Origin: Echinometra lucunter
Lineage: Eukaryota > Echinodermata > Echinoidea > Camarodonta > Echinometridae
NCBI GenBank assembly: GCA_029962745.1
Contig: CM057157.1
Coordinates: 4,055,435-4,119,434 of the forward strand
DNA: 64,000 nt
Direction: 5' to 3'
A program made the position numbers and the translations under genes. Position 1 is the first letter of the stretch. Every line of letters begins with the position of its first letter. The notes beneath the pieces are model-generated. The model did not search any database and was not told where the DNA came from. It saw only the letters and a program-made list of their open reading frames with translations. Shown here piece after piece: positions 44,416 through 58,853 of the stretch.

Positions 44416-46241
44416 TTGTATATACGCAGTTACTTACCTACAGCGTTGTAATTAGTGGCGCCAAAAAAGAGGCGCATTTTGACATTGACTATGCTACAAT
44501 AAATGTCACTTTGAAACATAATTATACTGACTTAATCGTCACAGTTACCACAAAAAGGGACCAGTTTAAGAATGAAAACTGAAGCAGCCATTGGTTACCA
44601 TAACCGTTGACGAATAGACAACCACAAAGCAGAACATAATAGAAATTTTCAATGGTACTGTATACAACAAAATATAACTGCGGGGTTAGGTTCCATCTAA
44701 ATACGCAGCATAAAACCAACCCTAAGGACTCACATGTCACATGTCGAGGTGGAATACTCATTGATATAGACCCCGTGCTAAAAATATCCAATCAAAGACC
44801 ACCTCACTATGGTCACGGGACCACTGGACTATGCCGCTGACGTTTGCCATATGACGATGACCGGAACGTGGTGACTACCCGCTGTGCCGTGGGCGCCAAA
44901 ACGCACGCAAGCCTAGCATTCCATGCAAGAGACCACGTGACAGCTACAGATTATCAAAGTGATAGCTAAAGGTGTGCCTTGGTGCTCGAGATTAGATGTA
45001 TACGTCTCAAGTGCTGGTAGGTGAAAACTCGCCAATAAAATCCTGTTCACGTGAATTCTCGTTTGATAAAATGAGCATTCTGTGTCGTTTTTGTAGATGG
45101 CATAAGTTTTAAAATTAGAATAGGTTTTAGAAAATAATTTAGAAATATCCGAGAAGCGACAAATTCACACAGTAATTCATCATTAATTTTCTTTAAAAGT
45201 TGGATTAATATGCGCATTTTTTGCTTTCTTTATGGAAAAAACATTTCACCTTGCAGCAAAAAAAAGTGAAAGTACTTTCACGTGATATAACTGTCATTAA
45301 AATTACACCAGGGTTGATTTTGTATGCATTTATGCAAAGTCTGCAGAGGAGAAGTTTCTTTTGAAATCTCTGCTCGTCTCGTCCAAACGGAATACCGTTT
45401 GTTTCAATATTGCTGTAATGAAGTAGGACACTACGTCCAATGTATGAACCATCCCACAATCTCTCCTCGGTTTAATGAGATCTGTCACACATGCAAGGTC
45501 ATGTTTACTATCTAAATCTGGCTAGTCAATTACTACAACTATGTCCAATAGTATGGCCCTCAGCCAACATAATCTGTTCTCACTGGCGTCGAAATGCCAC
45601 ACTATCGTTTATAATGCAAAGATTTATATGGTGGAAAGAGGAATGTGTCGTCAGTGGAAACACATCTTGGCGATGTGCAGAAGATGTTAGCGGCGGAACT
45701 GGGCATGGGAGTAGATGGGCACACCAAAATATTATGATCACGTGATTCTTGATGACATCAGTGATGCTGACGCACATCAGAGAGAGAAAGAGAGAGAGAG
45801 AGAGAGTTCTTCCGGATTCCTTACGGTCTGGAACATTCCTTTACGGGCTGACGTGAGTTGAATAACCGTTTAGAAACATTCGTTTATAATTCAGGGTTAA
45901 ACCGTACATAATATATACAGAAATGAAGAATAAAACCGACAGAAAGAAGAGAAAAGCTTAAATCAAGGGATGTGTTGATAAAACTTCAACATTTTTAGCT
46001 AAATACTCCAATTTGTACCTTCAAGTAACTGACAGCCGCTATCAATATCGGAGTTGCAATTCTATTACTTCCAAAGGGAGAGAGTTCGAAGCTGGAACAG
46101 CCTATTACGTCACACCCAGCAGACAATCACTCACTCTACTACAACTACGACAGTCTGATGGTAGGCCCGATAACAGTGTTATGACTGGAGCATGGTATCA
46201 GACGATGTGAGGAGATACAGCTCTCGATGTGATTGGTTGAT

Positions 46242-46314
<73 letters not shown>

Positions 46315-48119
46315 ATGATAGAGAAAGAGCGTGAGAGAGGTGAACATGAATGTTGTCTGACCTGTAGATATTCTAGTTCATTCAAGCTGTCATTCTGAAA
46401 TGTATTGGGATGATCTACTGTAGATGTAAACATAGTATTTCTGAAGATTCGGCTTCACTCCCCTCAAAGAATTGTTAGTCGGTAATAAAAAGATAAAAAT
46501 ACTGATGTGGAGAGAAACAAAGAAGGGAGAGTGAGTGTGTGGATAAGAGAAAGTTGGGAGAGAAATCAAGAGTAGAAGAGAAGGTGGGCGGGTGAAAAGG
46601 GTTTTAGTAATAAACAGGGGAGGCGGAGGCGGGGGAGGCTGTGGGCACAAGGGACTGCAGCCCGCCGCCCCCCCCCCCCACCACACATACACATAAACAT
46701 ACACACAATATCGGCTGAAAATAAAAAGAAGTAATTAAAATCAAAATAAAGAATTAAAAACACATAAACTCTAAAACCTTAATATATGAATTACTCATAG
46801 GCTCATAGGCTCGCAGTAGGCGTACAGCATTATTCACGTAACTTTATAGTAATTCCTTCAGCTTTCAGCATTGATCGAATCTGAAAAATCTGAATTTTTT
46901 ATATCCTCTTTACTATGATTTAAAACAATATATTGCAAGTACTTAATCGTTGAGGCGAATAATCTATCTTGCTATACCTAGCCTCGATTCAATGAACTTT
47001 TAATGTTTCATTCTGCCGTGATGATGAATATGATGCTGGAAGGCTTGCCGACGCAATAGCCATCTATTGTACTGTTTGTATTTTTCTTAATTTTTGATGA
47101 AGCATGATTCTAAAACTGAAAATATTCACATTTCCATATTTCTTGTTTCACTTATTGAATCAAAGAGATAGGAAAAAAAGTTATTTTGAGCGCCTTTCTT
47201 CTTCATCATGCATGTAATAACAATAAAGAGATCTGTAAACACGCAGTTCAATACAAGGAAGATGAAATAAAAAGTGCACAATGTACCAGCTTTATTATTA
47301 TCAAGGGCTTGCTTGATATCAAAGACATGATAGTGATCAACGAAATAATGGGGGAATACAACTCGACCATTTTAATGCCTTGAAAGAGAGAGCTTTCCCT
47401 TGAATTTCTCTGTTAAAGGAGTAGGGAGTCCTGCATTGAAAAAAATAATGCTGTGACAGTAGTGAATATAATCATGATAATAAAGTGCATTCACTCAATG
47501 CTGCTGCGTTAGTCATTTATACAAGTTATCCTAATAATTGATTTTATATGCATTAATGTTTAGTTTCAGTCACGTTTCATTGAAAGAAAAAATTATTTGA
47601 ATTAGACGCTCATTCACAAGAGTATTCCCTTCTTTCAAACTACTTCATCTTGGGATTAAACTATAATCCAGTCGTATCATACAGTGTTCGGTGGGCTTTA
47701 CCGCATGAAGACGCCAGGGGGGATTTGTCAAGGCATGTGTTTGTTGCTTTTTATGACAGGTGCATAATGACCAATCCCGGTTGTCAGTTGCCTGTAAGTC
47801 TATATCCAGTGCGGATGTTTTGGAGGCTATGAGGTATAGAGAGAGAGGGGGGGGGGGGGGAGGAAGAGACAAAATTCGATTTGTCATTGATTAGACTGGT
47901 TTGCTAACGGGCTTACCAGTCATAGCAGCATGCTACTCGTCATAATACTCTCGTAGACTGACTTCGGGATGATATAATATGTTACGTAATGCATTATGTT
48001 ACAAACTCGATACTGCAAGGTGGGCGTCAGTGCAGGTGGTAAAATTATTTCACATTGACTCATGACTTGCTGGTATCATGATGGCAAAGTAAAGCAAAAC
48101 ACAAACTTGTGTATGATCA
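44416..48119. other. Intergenic with (GA)n tracts and a Cys-rich small ORF
   Basis: Holds a short GA tract (45780-45806), a long (GA)n (46239-46314), a C run (46667-46679) and a G run (47848-47861). A 63-codon ATG ORF at 45324-45515 has a Cys/His pattern and is discussed under findings. No gene can be asserted. Confidence 0.45.
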
Positions 48120-48252
48120 GGAGAAGGGGGAGCAGGAGGAGGAGGAGAAGAAGGAGAAAAAAAGCAATAAGGAGAAAAGAAGAAGAAAAAGAAGAAAAAG
48201 AAGGAGAAGAAAAAGAACAAGATAAAGAAGAAGAAAAGGAAGAAAAAGCGAA
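48120..48252. repeat. Polypurine (GAA/GGA) stretch
   Basis: About 130 bp are almost entirely purine on the + strand. The Lys/Glu frames are artefacts of the composition. Confidence 0.9.
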
Positions 48253-48300
48253 GAGAAGTTGCATTTATCTATTCCTTTTGTAGTTGTAAAATTTGTTGTA

Positions 48301-48412
48301 GTTGTCTTTACTTGTCTATTTTTGTGAGTAAAAAGCGGAGGAGTATAGAAGTATAGACAAGAAAATACTATACTCCACTTTTTACTCGTGAAAATAGACG
48401 AGAAAAAACAAC
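48301..48412. repeat. Hairpin-forming inverted repeat
   Basis: gttgtctttacttgtctatt ... ctatag pairs with its reverse complement at 48366-48412, with a loop of about 17 bp. It may be a small MITE. Confidence 0.75.
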
Positions 48413-51400
48413 TTTTTAACAACGATAGGGGAATTTTATTTTATTACTTTGTTTCTGTAATTGTAGAAAATGTTATCTGCTGTTGTTGTTTACTCTGATT
48501 ATTGCTTATTATTTTCAGAGGACGAGGAAGCGGAGGAGGATAAATAAAAATTCTCTTTTCTGTGCACGAGATGATGCCTTCTACAAAATGAAATGCAACG
48601 TTACCAATTTACACTTTGTGGTTTGATGAGTAACCAAACGTATGATTACGTAATAATCCACATGTATGTCAGGCAGCCAAACTTTCTTTGAGTAATGGTT
48701 AATCTTTATCCACATAAAGATAATCTTTGTGGATTAAGCGATGCGACAATACGTCTCCCTCTTGTCTCACTACAAATCTATAAAAGAGGCCTATCGTATC
48801 AGATAGCTTTTTTTTCGACTTTGCAGTCAGTGATAATTATCTGTCCCAAAGGAAGAAAATTGAAATGAAGGAGAAGGGGGGGGGGGGTGATCCAGAATAG
48901 AGTCAACACCATCCAAATTTTCGTTTACAAAGCAGAATGATAAGGATGTAATAAGCCCAAATGTCTGGTTTCTTGCCAAGTTTAGTGTGAGTGATCATGA
49001 ACTGAAGTGAATTTTTGAACCCTGTGGAGTGTATTTTAGGGTACTTCGATTCCTAAGGGATTCTGGGAGTACATCCGTTACCTGAAAACTCCCAGCAAAC
49101 CCTGCGATGAATCACCGGCAACACATCACTGATTTAAGGGGCTATAAGGGTGGGTGTGTAAATTACAGAATCTTCATCCCAAATCGATGCAAATCGATGT
49201 ACGTTGTAGTTTTCGCAGACCTCTTGTCATTGTCCATGATGAAAATATATTTGAATATTAGAACAGAAAAAGAAAACGTTTGAATTGTGTTGGTCTTAAA
49301 TGTTTGAAAGCATCAAAATGACTTTTGGACCGTTTATTGTAAAGAATATAAGTGTGTAAAAAGAGGAGGTAATTTCCCCGTGTTTTTTGTTTTGTTTGTT
49401 TGTTTGTTTTGTTTTTTTGTTTGTTTGTTTGTTTTGGGGTGGGATTTTTTTTTTGGGGGGGGGAATGTGAATGTGCAGGAAAAAAAGTCTATAAAGTAAG
49501 ACACATATCAAAGTGATATATTTCGGAGAATTTTAGATAAACTCTCAAAAACTTAAACCCAAACTATAATGGCATGCAGAACAGGGTTGCTAAGTATAAT
49601 TACTACCGAAACTGGATAGACTCTTCCCCTGTCAACCGATTGCAAAGGCATAGGTTTAAAGCTAATTAGCGGGAAATGGTTGTTGGTATAAGCTGAATCA
49701 AAAAATATTTTGTAGATATAAGTGAGATTTTGAGTCACATGGATTGATTGATCATCACTACCATCGAAACTTGGCATCGGGAGAAAATTGGAATGGTCTT
49801 CCCTATTGTATTGTAACGGAGAAGGGAAATCCCCCTTAATTCAAGGATGGACCTCTCCCTGCAGACGAGATCAGGATATCGTTGTTTGGATCGATCAAAT
49901 ATGATGATCGGAAACAGGTCATTGAGTCATATAACCGTGACCTTTAAATGTGGGGCTCTGACTTAGGGTTGCATGGTCAAAACTTAAACTTGCATGATAA
50001 TGGGCTCAGCAGACTTTAAGAGTTGTTTGGGCAGTCATTTTGTTTTCTTTTCAAAACACTGTGTTGTTAATTTATGTATTGTAAACAAAATATTCATGTA
50101 CAGATGTGAATGATGTTTCAAATAAAATACAAAATACAAAGGGCGATCATTCTTACCTCTGTTATTTATATTTTCCAGATTTTCAATATTCCACGCGTGT
50201 ATCTGGACGGTGGAAAAGCTTGATCCTGTTAATGGCATGTAGAATTCAAAATGACCTTATCAATATTCATATTCAGGTTTTGACTAAGTTGTTTTAAAAA
50301 AATAAAATACAGACAAATGGATTCGTGGTTATTAAAATCATGTGCAACATCAATTTCTACATCCCACACTAGTACTTTTTTCAGGAAATCTACCTGACAC
50401 ATGAGCTGTTTTTTCCTGTACATGTTTGCAAAAAACTCATCCTTCTTAAAAATCAAAATTCCTCAAATGCAAAACGAGGATTTCTTTCAATGAGTAGGTG
50501 GCAATTGCATACTTACGTTGTTTGTTGGTGTTTGTAAGAACAAGGAGAGATGTTTGATGAAACAGAAACAGGATGCATGGTGAAAAGAAAGAAGGCGGAT
50601 ACACTTCAATCATCGAGGATTACTTTCCTAGTAATTCCTAGGGCAGTGAGTACACGAATGGGTTCAGTCGAGGAGGCGGTGGGGGTGGGGGTGGGGGTAA
50701 AATAATTGAGTACGGATTCCGTAGCTTCTCGCAGTGCTCATCCTCCTAAAAGCATGAAGGAGCAGAAAAGAGTGGAGACCTGACAGCCCAACAACCGATC
50801 CAAGAGCAGCCGAACTGAGAGGATCCTTAAGTTGTATGACTATTTCAAGTATTTTGTACGAAAAAAAAAAACTTGTGAGGAGCTGTTAATGCAAGGGCTT
50901 GAAAGTCACAAAATTTCAATGAGTACTTTATAGTGATTGATTCCGTATTGAAGAGTGATCAAAAGATGACCCAAGGCTCTTTTCATGCTCTTTTCAGCTT
51001 TTGAAGGTTAGGGCCCTCTTGCACCTATGTATGGCAATAACCCCGTTGACTACGGATTCCTTTTATTCCCATTGGTTTAATACATGGGCTACCTGGTTTC
51101 ACTAGCCAATGGGTTTTGCATACAAATCGAATTATTTCATTGACATATCATATCAAACTTACCTCTGTCAAAATGAATAGAAATATCTTGATCCTTTAGA
51201 AATCCATTCAATTTACCACCTGTATAGTGTACACTGTGCCATTCATGACTAAGAACATTAATTTTATTCAAATGAAACGAAACATAAATCGTTAAATTTT
51301 TTTTGTAACGCCTTTCATCATTACTATTCCTTAAGTCTTAACCCGAATTTTCGTTGCATTTTGAATTACATAATTATACAGGTACATTACCTATATACAT

Positions 51401-52754
51401 GGCTATGACGAAATTCATTTTTATATGGACATGCTTTTTTGGCATCATGTTCTCGGCCTCCCCACCCATGCCAACACTAAGTTCAATTTTCGAGTGTTCG
51501 TCTCCTTCTTTGCAACACATATACTGCATTTAAGTACATTATAAACACATTGCCATTGTCTCAGAAAGAAATAAATGTGAATTTCAATTCAATTCACTTC
51601 AGGAATGCATGCTGGACGAAAGAAACGTATGCACATACGGTATAGAGCATAGCTTGCTAGATGCCTTACGGGATTGTTTCTACAAAGTGCCATTTTGAGA
51701 AGACAAAAGTGATTCATTCTGTGGAAGAGTTTATTCCCCTGTTCCTGTGTTACAAGAAGAATAGATGATGACTAACAGTGTTTCACAGCTTATGCCACTA
51801 GAAATGAATGTCACGATCAGAAATTAACTCTAACAAGTCATCAATAGATATGAAGGTCAGAACAAATTATACACCATATTCATCATACGCCTGTATACCT
51901 CACACGGACTGGTATGCATGGGACTGTATGATCCATGAATTCAAAATGAAAGAAATTTGCAGAAAACTACATTGCTATGACTGGAAAACTAAAATTAAAA
52001 AAAAAAACTTTCAGTGAATCAGATTAATCATTACTATGGAAAGATCATTATTCCCTCCATTGTCAACAATAAAATAGTAGAATATTTACAATTTTGCAAT
52101 AGGATTTTAGTTTCTATACTGACTTGTCTAAATGCACACAGATTGCACTGGAAATAATTTGTAATTGTTTTAACAACGAAATGGCAGGTGGCTTAAAGTG
52201 ATTTCCATTTAAATAAATGTTTTCATAGGACACTTTTGTTGTATAGTTGTTGCCTAAACTTATAGAACAAGAGAGCGATCCTAAGGTCAAAACAAATCGG
52301 GGCATCACTTTGAAATCAATTAAATATAATCTTTTTCTGTTCATGTAATATCTTGGTTTGCAAATCACTTTTTCATGATCACCTGGAAAACAATGAGAGA
52401 AAGAAATGAATAGATAAACCCATCACAATAATTCAACGTTAATGGTTAAAACAAACACATCCTGTCTGGAAATACACTTTATATAGAGAGAGAGAAGGGA
52501 AGATGGTATAGGGATAGAGAGAGAGAGAGCGAAAAATAGTGGGTTGGTGTGAGAGAGAAGCAGGGAAAGGAAGAGAAGAGAGAGGAAGAAGGGATGTTAC
52601 ATAATAGAGGTAAGAAAAGTAGGGAAGAGAAGATGACAAGAGAAACAGAGAGAGGGGTAAGATAGAGAGAGTGGGAGAGAAGTAAAGAGAAAAGTTGGAA
52701 ATGTAGGGAGTGAGAAAAATACGGTAATAATATAGTGGGTTCTTGCAAAGCCCT
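48413..52754. other. Intergenic, nothing recognised
   Basis: Contains a G run (48879-48887), T- and G-rich runs (49382-49463) and purine-rich sequence at 52484-52725. No supported gene. Confidence 0.5.
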
Positions 52755-52993
52755 CATGTCTGTCAGACTTAACACTCCTTGCGCTCCACTGTTATTGCCC
52801 AGACTTTATCACGGCGCTCTAGCATTCCAAGGAATTTCTTCCTACTGGGTACCAATTCAATACACCTGGGTCGAGAGTGGCAATTGTAAATTAATGTCTT
52901 GACAAAAGACATTAGTGCCATGGCGGGACTAGAACCGTGAACTACTTATGGTCTGCAGGCAGGCGACGTATCCACTATATCGACCACGACACC
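52755..52993 (-). mobile_element. SINE (family B), diverged copy
   Basis: It matches 1540-1803 in order: the tgcgct block, attccaaggaattt, ctgggtacc, cacctgggt, a cat-gg-cggga region and a tRNA-like end on the minus strand. The B box is decayed (cggttctagtcccgcc). Confidence 0.65.
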
Positions 52994-53023
52994 TCTACAG
53001 AAAAAAAAGTGATATAAATCGAG

Positions 53024-53077
53024 AAAGATGGAGAGAGAGAGAGGGAGAGAGAGAGAGATTTGAAGAGATAGATAGAG

Positions 53078-53115
<38 letters not shown>
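53024..53115. repeat. (GA)n microsatellite
   Basis: Imperfect gaga repeats with short interruptions. Confidence 0.95.
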
Positions 53116-53117
<2 letters not shown>

Positions 53118-55222
53118 TGAAGAGAGAAAGAAGGGACCGGGGGTCAATTCAAGGTAAAATCATTTGCGCAGCATTATTGGGTGAACGGTCTCGCTTAATC
53201 TAATAGGGAAGTCACGTTCGGATGGGGAAGTTCGAGGTCATCGAAGAAACACACATATACCATCCACAGTTATTGATAAGTAATACAGCCATGTGAATAG
53301 CAATGCAGTTATCATGGACAATACATCAATGAGATTGATCACCCTTGATTATCGAGGCGCTGAGGTCCTTGCTTTACGAAGACATTGTTCCCTCTGAAAG
53401 GACCTAAAGCAAAATGTCGCCTAGTTGTTTCCAAATATTCTTATAAAATGAAAAGTAATCCGTTACAAAAATAGAACAAATTTTGATCATTAACAATAAT
53501 AAGAACCTATTTTAACAATTTCCAAGAAATTTGACCGTTCATTATCATTATATTACAGTTTTCTTGACCGTTGGCAAACAATGATTGTATTAATGAGAAG
53601 CTCTAACAAAGCATGCAAAGTGAGAAGCTCTGAGAAGCAATATTAGGACAGTGCTCTTCACTCAGTTTCCTGTTGATTATCCATACTATTTTGATATCAC
53701 CTGTTTTATCTTCCAAGGCTATTCCTCGACCTCCTGATAATATCCATCCCCATTGAATCATCACCACCCATCCACATATCGATAAAATATGAATGATAAT
53801 TCGGTCAAGAATTTCCATCTATTTTCTGGCATTGTGGAGCTTAATTCGCCCTAATGTGACGTCACAACCAGTTGGGTGTTCAGCGTCACAGCTGTTGACC
53901 GGCAAGTATGACGAGCGAGCTGGTAATATCAGTGATCATGAGGAAAGAGGGGGCACAGCAAAGATAGAGAGGGGAGAGAAGTGAAATCAGACAGAAAGGA
54001 AGAGCGAGGTGGGGGGGGGTGTTTGTTGTTTTTATTTCCGTATAATAAAATCAATTAAAATACATACAAAGTAAATATACAGAAAGAAAATACGGCTGGT
54101 AGCCCATTTTCAGCTGCAACTATAATTGTTGCTTCTAGCCTTCCATGGAGCCCGTTATAATAATGTACAAAATAATATACATAACACAAGAAAATGTAAA
54201 CATAAAGAGAAAGAGAGAGGTAACTAGAAAGGTGGAAAGCGCTAAAATACATAAAGAATGAAAAGGGAAGTATATTCCTACCATATTAATTAGTTAGGCC
54301 TCAAATTCAAAATAGTGTTACTTCCCTTGCCCCCATTTACATTTCAGTTTGAAACTCTTGCTTTCTATTACGAAACTGTAAGAGAATGTCAATGGCCTCA
54401 TGTTGCTTTTCTCTTTAATGTATTTGATTACATTTATAGTGTTTATATTTTCGTTCTATAATTTATTGTTTGTGTTTACGTTGATGATTCCATTTCTATA
54501 TCTGCAATATGTTATGTATATACCATAAACGAAACGAATTTCCGTTCACATATGGTCAATAAGAATTATGACTTCGCGAAGAATTCTTTTTTTTTTTTTT
54601 CTTTCTTTCTTTCTTTTAATTGTCTCCTTGGTCCAGTCTGGCATTCAATACGGGGAAGTGAAATGTATATATATTTTTTCTTAAATCACTCCAAAGTGTC
54701 TTTTAAAAAAAAGAAGCATAGGGTCAAATGTTTCTCTTAAAGTGAAATCTTATGTAATTTTTCACAAGTTACATCGAACTTTATTTCTCTTTCTAGCACT
54801 GATAATGACTGCTTTCATATTTACAAAATCATGCTTTAACCATTTCGAAATAATAATGATCATATTCCGTTCTTGTATGGCATATATCACATTTCAAAAT
54901 ATTTTTTATCCACATTACACCAACTTTCATGTTTGGCTTTAAAAAGAAAGTACTAGTATATGATATTAACTTTAAAGAGGTGTTGCATCATCCCTATATC
55001 TACTGATTAGTCAAGTCTGTGTCATTTACAAAGACAACGTTTATAAGGAAACTCTCGAAAATGATAACTTCCTTTTTCCTTAAATTGTATGTGCATTCAC
55101 CAGGCTGGACAGGGGCCAATGTGAATTCTGAATGAAACCGGGAACAAGAGTCGGTTGTGATGGCTAAATTAAAGGGGAAACCCCGGCATACCACCTAACC
55201 AACGAGGAAATAAAATAGATGA
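53116..55222. other. Intergenic, nothing recognised
   Basis: Contains G run 54011-54020 and T runs 54587-54619. No supported gene. Confidence 0.5.
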
Positions 55223-55504
55223 CAACAGTTTTTTTTAAGAATCATCAGTTTGTTTACAATAATTATGAACCTACCAAGTGTTATTTGAAAAAAATTGTAT
55301 GTAAAACATATGGGGATATTTTAAAAACAGCTGTTGGTAGGTTCATATCTTAAACAACCCAATGAATTTTAAACAACTGTTCTAACAGTGTATTATTTTT
55401 TTTTCTAATGTATTTAAAACATATGGGGATTTTTATCAAAACAACTGCTGCTAGGTTATATTTTAAACAACCTATAATGATTTTTAAAACTCTCTGTTCT
55501 AACA
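55223..55504. repeat. MITE (family of 61031-61200) plus partial duplicate
   Basis: 55223-55387 has inverted ends (aacagtt.. and ..aacaactgttctaaca) and the internal blocks tatgaacctacc and attgtatgtaaaacata, as in the 61.0-kb copy. A second right half follows at about 55416-55504, showing an internal duplication. Confidence 0.7.
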
Positions 55505-57879
55505 TTGTAAGAGGTGCCTGATCTAACATGAAATATGGTATAGGCGCAAATAAAATTCAGGTAATATCAAGATCAGGAAAAGACGAATGTGATAATTAAT
55601 TCAGTATTCATGGATGACAACACTCCTCCCCTTACTCATTACTCTTGCATGGATGTTCTACACAGAAGTCAGCATTTTTTACCTTTTTTTTCAAATTGAA
55701 ATCAAACCTCGTCTGAGACACCTATTTAGATGATCGACCAACAGCATTTGACTCTGAATTGGATCATGAAAACAAGAACATAATAGGATATACAAGTAAA
55801 ATCCTAATCAAAGGTTTGACAGAATGAAATATGTAAGGACGAATTTATATTATTTTAGAATAAACTGATATATTTGATTTCTAAAAATGGGGGACCGGGC
55901 CCCGCGCCTTGAATGGATTTTTTTCAGATTGATAGTTAGTGGACTGTTCTTATTATCATACTGTCCATATCTTTAACTAGTCTCTTCCCAGGTCCTTTGG
56001 GTTCAGATGATCAAACATAAGTGGTTTGCAAAACTTGTTTATTCCGAGAAAGTGAAATTCGTTTTTTAAGAGCATTTTAAAATCAAGCCAACCCACCGAA
56101 AGATAGATTTCTAAGAATGTGATTTGAGATGAGGAAGCATAATTATAGAGAAATATCAAGATAAGTTTTGTTGTTGAACTTGAAATCTGTAGTACGCGGT
56201 TAAAGATTTCCTATTATTGAACATTATGAATAGAGCCACATTAAATGACCTAGTCTTGAGTGTTTATAGTACTGCACTGAAACAGAAAGTATGGAGATAT
56301 ACATAATTATTCCAAGGGATCAATGAGTCTGACTACTGTAATTTGTTTTCAAATAATAACTTCAATCCATATCCTGGATCGTATCCGCATACAAAGTTTT
56401 GTATGGCAGACCAGATCAAGTATAACAGAAAATACTTTCTACATTTTGATCTTATCTACAGTGTGACGATTTTTTCTTTCTTACGTATTTTCGAAATCCC
56501 TGTTTTTGTTGTTTAATTGCTCCTTTTAAACATTCTACGAAGAACCAGACAATGACCAGTGGGGGTAATCTCAATAGACCGACAAACAGGAGAGAGAAAT
56601 ACATACAGTGGCAGATTGAAGGGGGCACTTCTTTGAAACCAAAGTATACAATGTGCGCCCCCCCCCCCCCCGGCCAGATGATATTTTTCTGTCTTTCTTT
56701 CTTTCTTTTTTTTTCTATTTGTGGGTTGTAAGAGAATTTGATAGGACAAAGAATGATGGACTTTTGTATGGTGAACTGTTTCCTTCTTCTTTCGCTTAAT
56801 CAGAAAAGTTCTGAGATGAGATCTGTGGTCCCTCTTTTACATATTCTGAATTTGTCTTCGGTCTACAAGACCGAAAAAAGCAAAGGAATACATAAGCACA
56901 TAAAAATGTCAGAAGGCTCGCGAGAACGTCATGTCGGACTAAATAGAAGCGCTATATCCGATGTGTGAACCTTTCTAATTACTGAAAGTAATTAATCTCC
57001 AAGCAAACGCCGCCTAATAAGATAGTCCCATCCATAATAACAATGATGTCACCCCCATTCTAAAAGTACATGCGACTTGCACCTTTATCAAGTTTGAGTA
57101 ATTTCAAATTGCTTGCTTCCTCGAATATCGTCATCAGCTAAAAAAAAAAAAAAACTTGAATAGTCAAACATCCGCTTCTTGAATAAATACCGGTGGTTTC
57201 TTTGCCACTCCACTCCATAATATTATTTGTTCATTCATAGGTTGATAGTTTTCAATTGTTAGGTCATCAGAAATCAATATGTCCTTTGGATGTGTATATT
57301 TTTGCAAGTTTATAATAATGAAGGTTATCAATAGTGTGTCTGATTCCAAAAACCAACCCACCAGCAAACTTTATTTCAGGTCAAACTCATTCAGCACAAT
57401 TCTGCTCATTAGATTGCCAGTTATATACAGTCATGCTATTTTTGGTCTTTCATAACTTACTGGAAAGACTGCTCGAACTTCTGTCTATAGCATTAAAATA
57501 AAATTGTATATCTCATTCTACGGACCCCTTGGTACGTCATAAGTTAATAGATTAACCGGTCACTTTACTCGGTACGGAAAAGCGTTGCATTCATAGGCAT
57601 ATTCATTATTGGTTGATTGATTTTATTCATTTATCACTTCACTTATTCATTCATCCATCCATTTATAGATTGATTCAATGATTCATTGATAGTTTATTCA
57701 TTCATTCAGTCATTTAATTTGTTTTATTTTTGTGTTTGTTCATTATCATTATTGCATGATCATGATGATCATTATACATCATGAATTATGTGAATGTCGC
57801 AGATAAATTTAAAGAAAATGGTTTAGATTTGGGGTTTGGGGTTTAATACGTGCATTTCTATGATTAATTATTTAATATT
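55505..57879. other. Intergenic, nothing recognised
   Basis: Contains a C run at 56657-56671 and an A run at 57139-57154. No supported gene. Confidence 0.5.
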
Positions 57880-58034
57880 GATTATATTGATGAAAGACAT
57901 TGTTATTACTGCTGTCATTTTTTATTTCTGTTAATTTTGGTATGCACTGTATTGATAATTTTATGTTTATGATGATTGAAATCAGTGAATAAAGTGAGCT
58001 GAACTGAACTGAACTGAACTGAACTGAACTGAAC
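57880..58034 (+). mobile_element. LINE-like 3' end with (GAACT)n tail
   Basis: An AT-rich segment ends aataaagtgagctgaact and runs into a pentanucleotide array (58001-58034). This pattern is typical of 3' termini of non-LTR retrotransposons that end in short tandem repeats. No coding remains. Confidence 0.45.
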
Positions 58035-58589
58035 ATACTACAAACCAGTGTGGAAAGACTGGTCCAAGCCAGCAAGGAATCGCAAAATTGCTTTAATGTC
58101 CTTCTGTCTCTCAACAGATGCTAGTCTTTAGATGAAAGAAAGACATCTTGAGCTTGAGATAGGGGTATACATGTAACCACGTGCATAACACGCCTTCTCA
58201 TGTGAACATTGTGAGCTGAGCATGCTTTTCACTCAGGGAATGTGATTTCTGTCAAGGGTTCTTGGCTGGTCGAAATGCAATAATCTCGTGTCCCTCTCAA
58301 CATGCTCAATAACGAGAAACGCCCCTCACCACCCCCATGCATGGTACCATGTATCTTTGTGTCGAGCACCGCTTTATTTACAACCTAACCACCCCCTCCC
58401 CATCACACACAAACACGTCAACTTTTCTATCTCCAGCAATTCTTTTTCTTGATACGTCTGCATGTCATTATTTCAATGTCATGTTTTGTTGTCATTGCTT
58501 TCCCTTTCCCTGGCCTTCTTGAGGAATCCACTTAATTACAAGCGTTACTTTCTTGTGGCTTTCTCTTTTCCAATGTTCATTTTTTTTCT

Positions 58590-58742
58590 AAACACATTGT
58601 GTCAAGCAGACATTTATTGCTTTGTTTTGCATTGATGTAAAAAAAAGAGAAAATGATGTATATTTATTGAATTACTTTTGAAAATGTTATGTTTTGTACT
58701 ACTTTTGAAAAAAAAACTTGAACTTGAACATGAACTTGATTT
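58590..58742 (+). mobile_element. Possible LINE-like 3' end with ttgaac repeats
   Basis: An A-rich segment ends in aacttgaacttgaacatgaacttg, again resembling a retrotransposon tail. The 5' limit is unclear. Confidence 0.3.
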
Positions 58743-58853
58743 AACAATAAAATAATTCTGTTGCTATTGCAATAACATTATTACATTTTCTATAGGTTTC
58801 TACACATATACTGTATATGTGTTGCAACATGTCATTAATGTGTTAGTTTTTTT

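Noticed and set aside
15853..53866. Several tgacgtca-like CRE motifs (for example 15853, 21096, 40829, 53857)
   Set aside because: Short palindromes expected by chance or lying within transposon arms; no promoter context was found.
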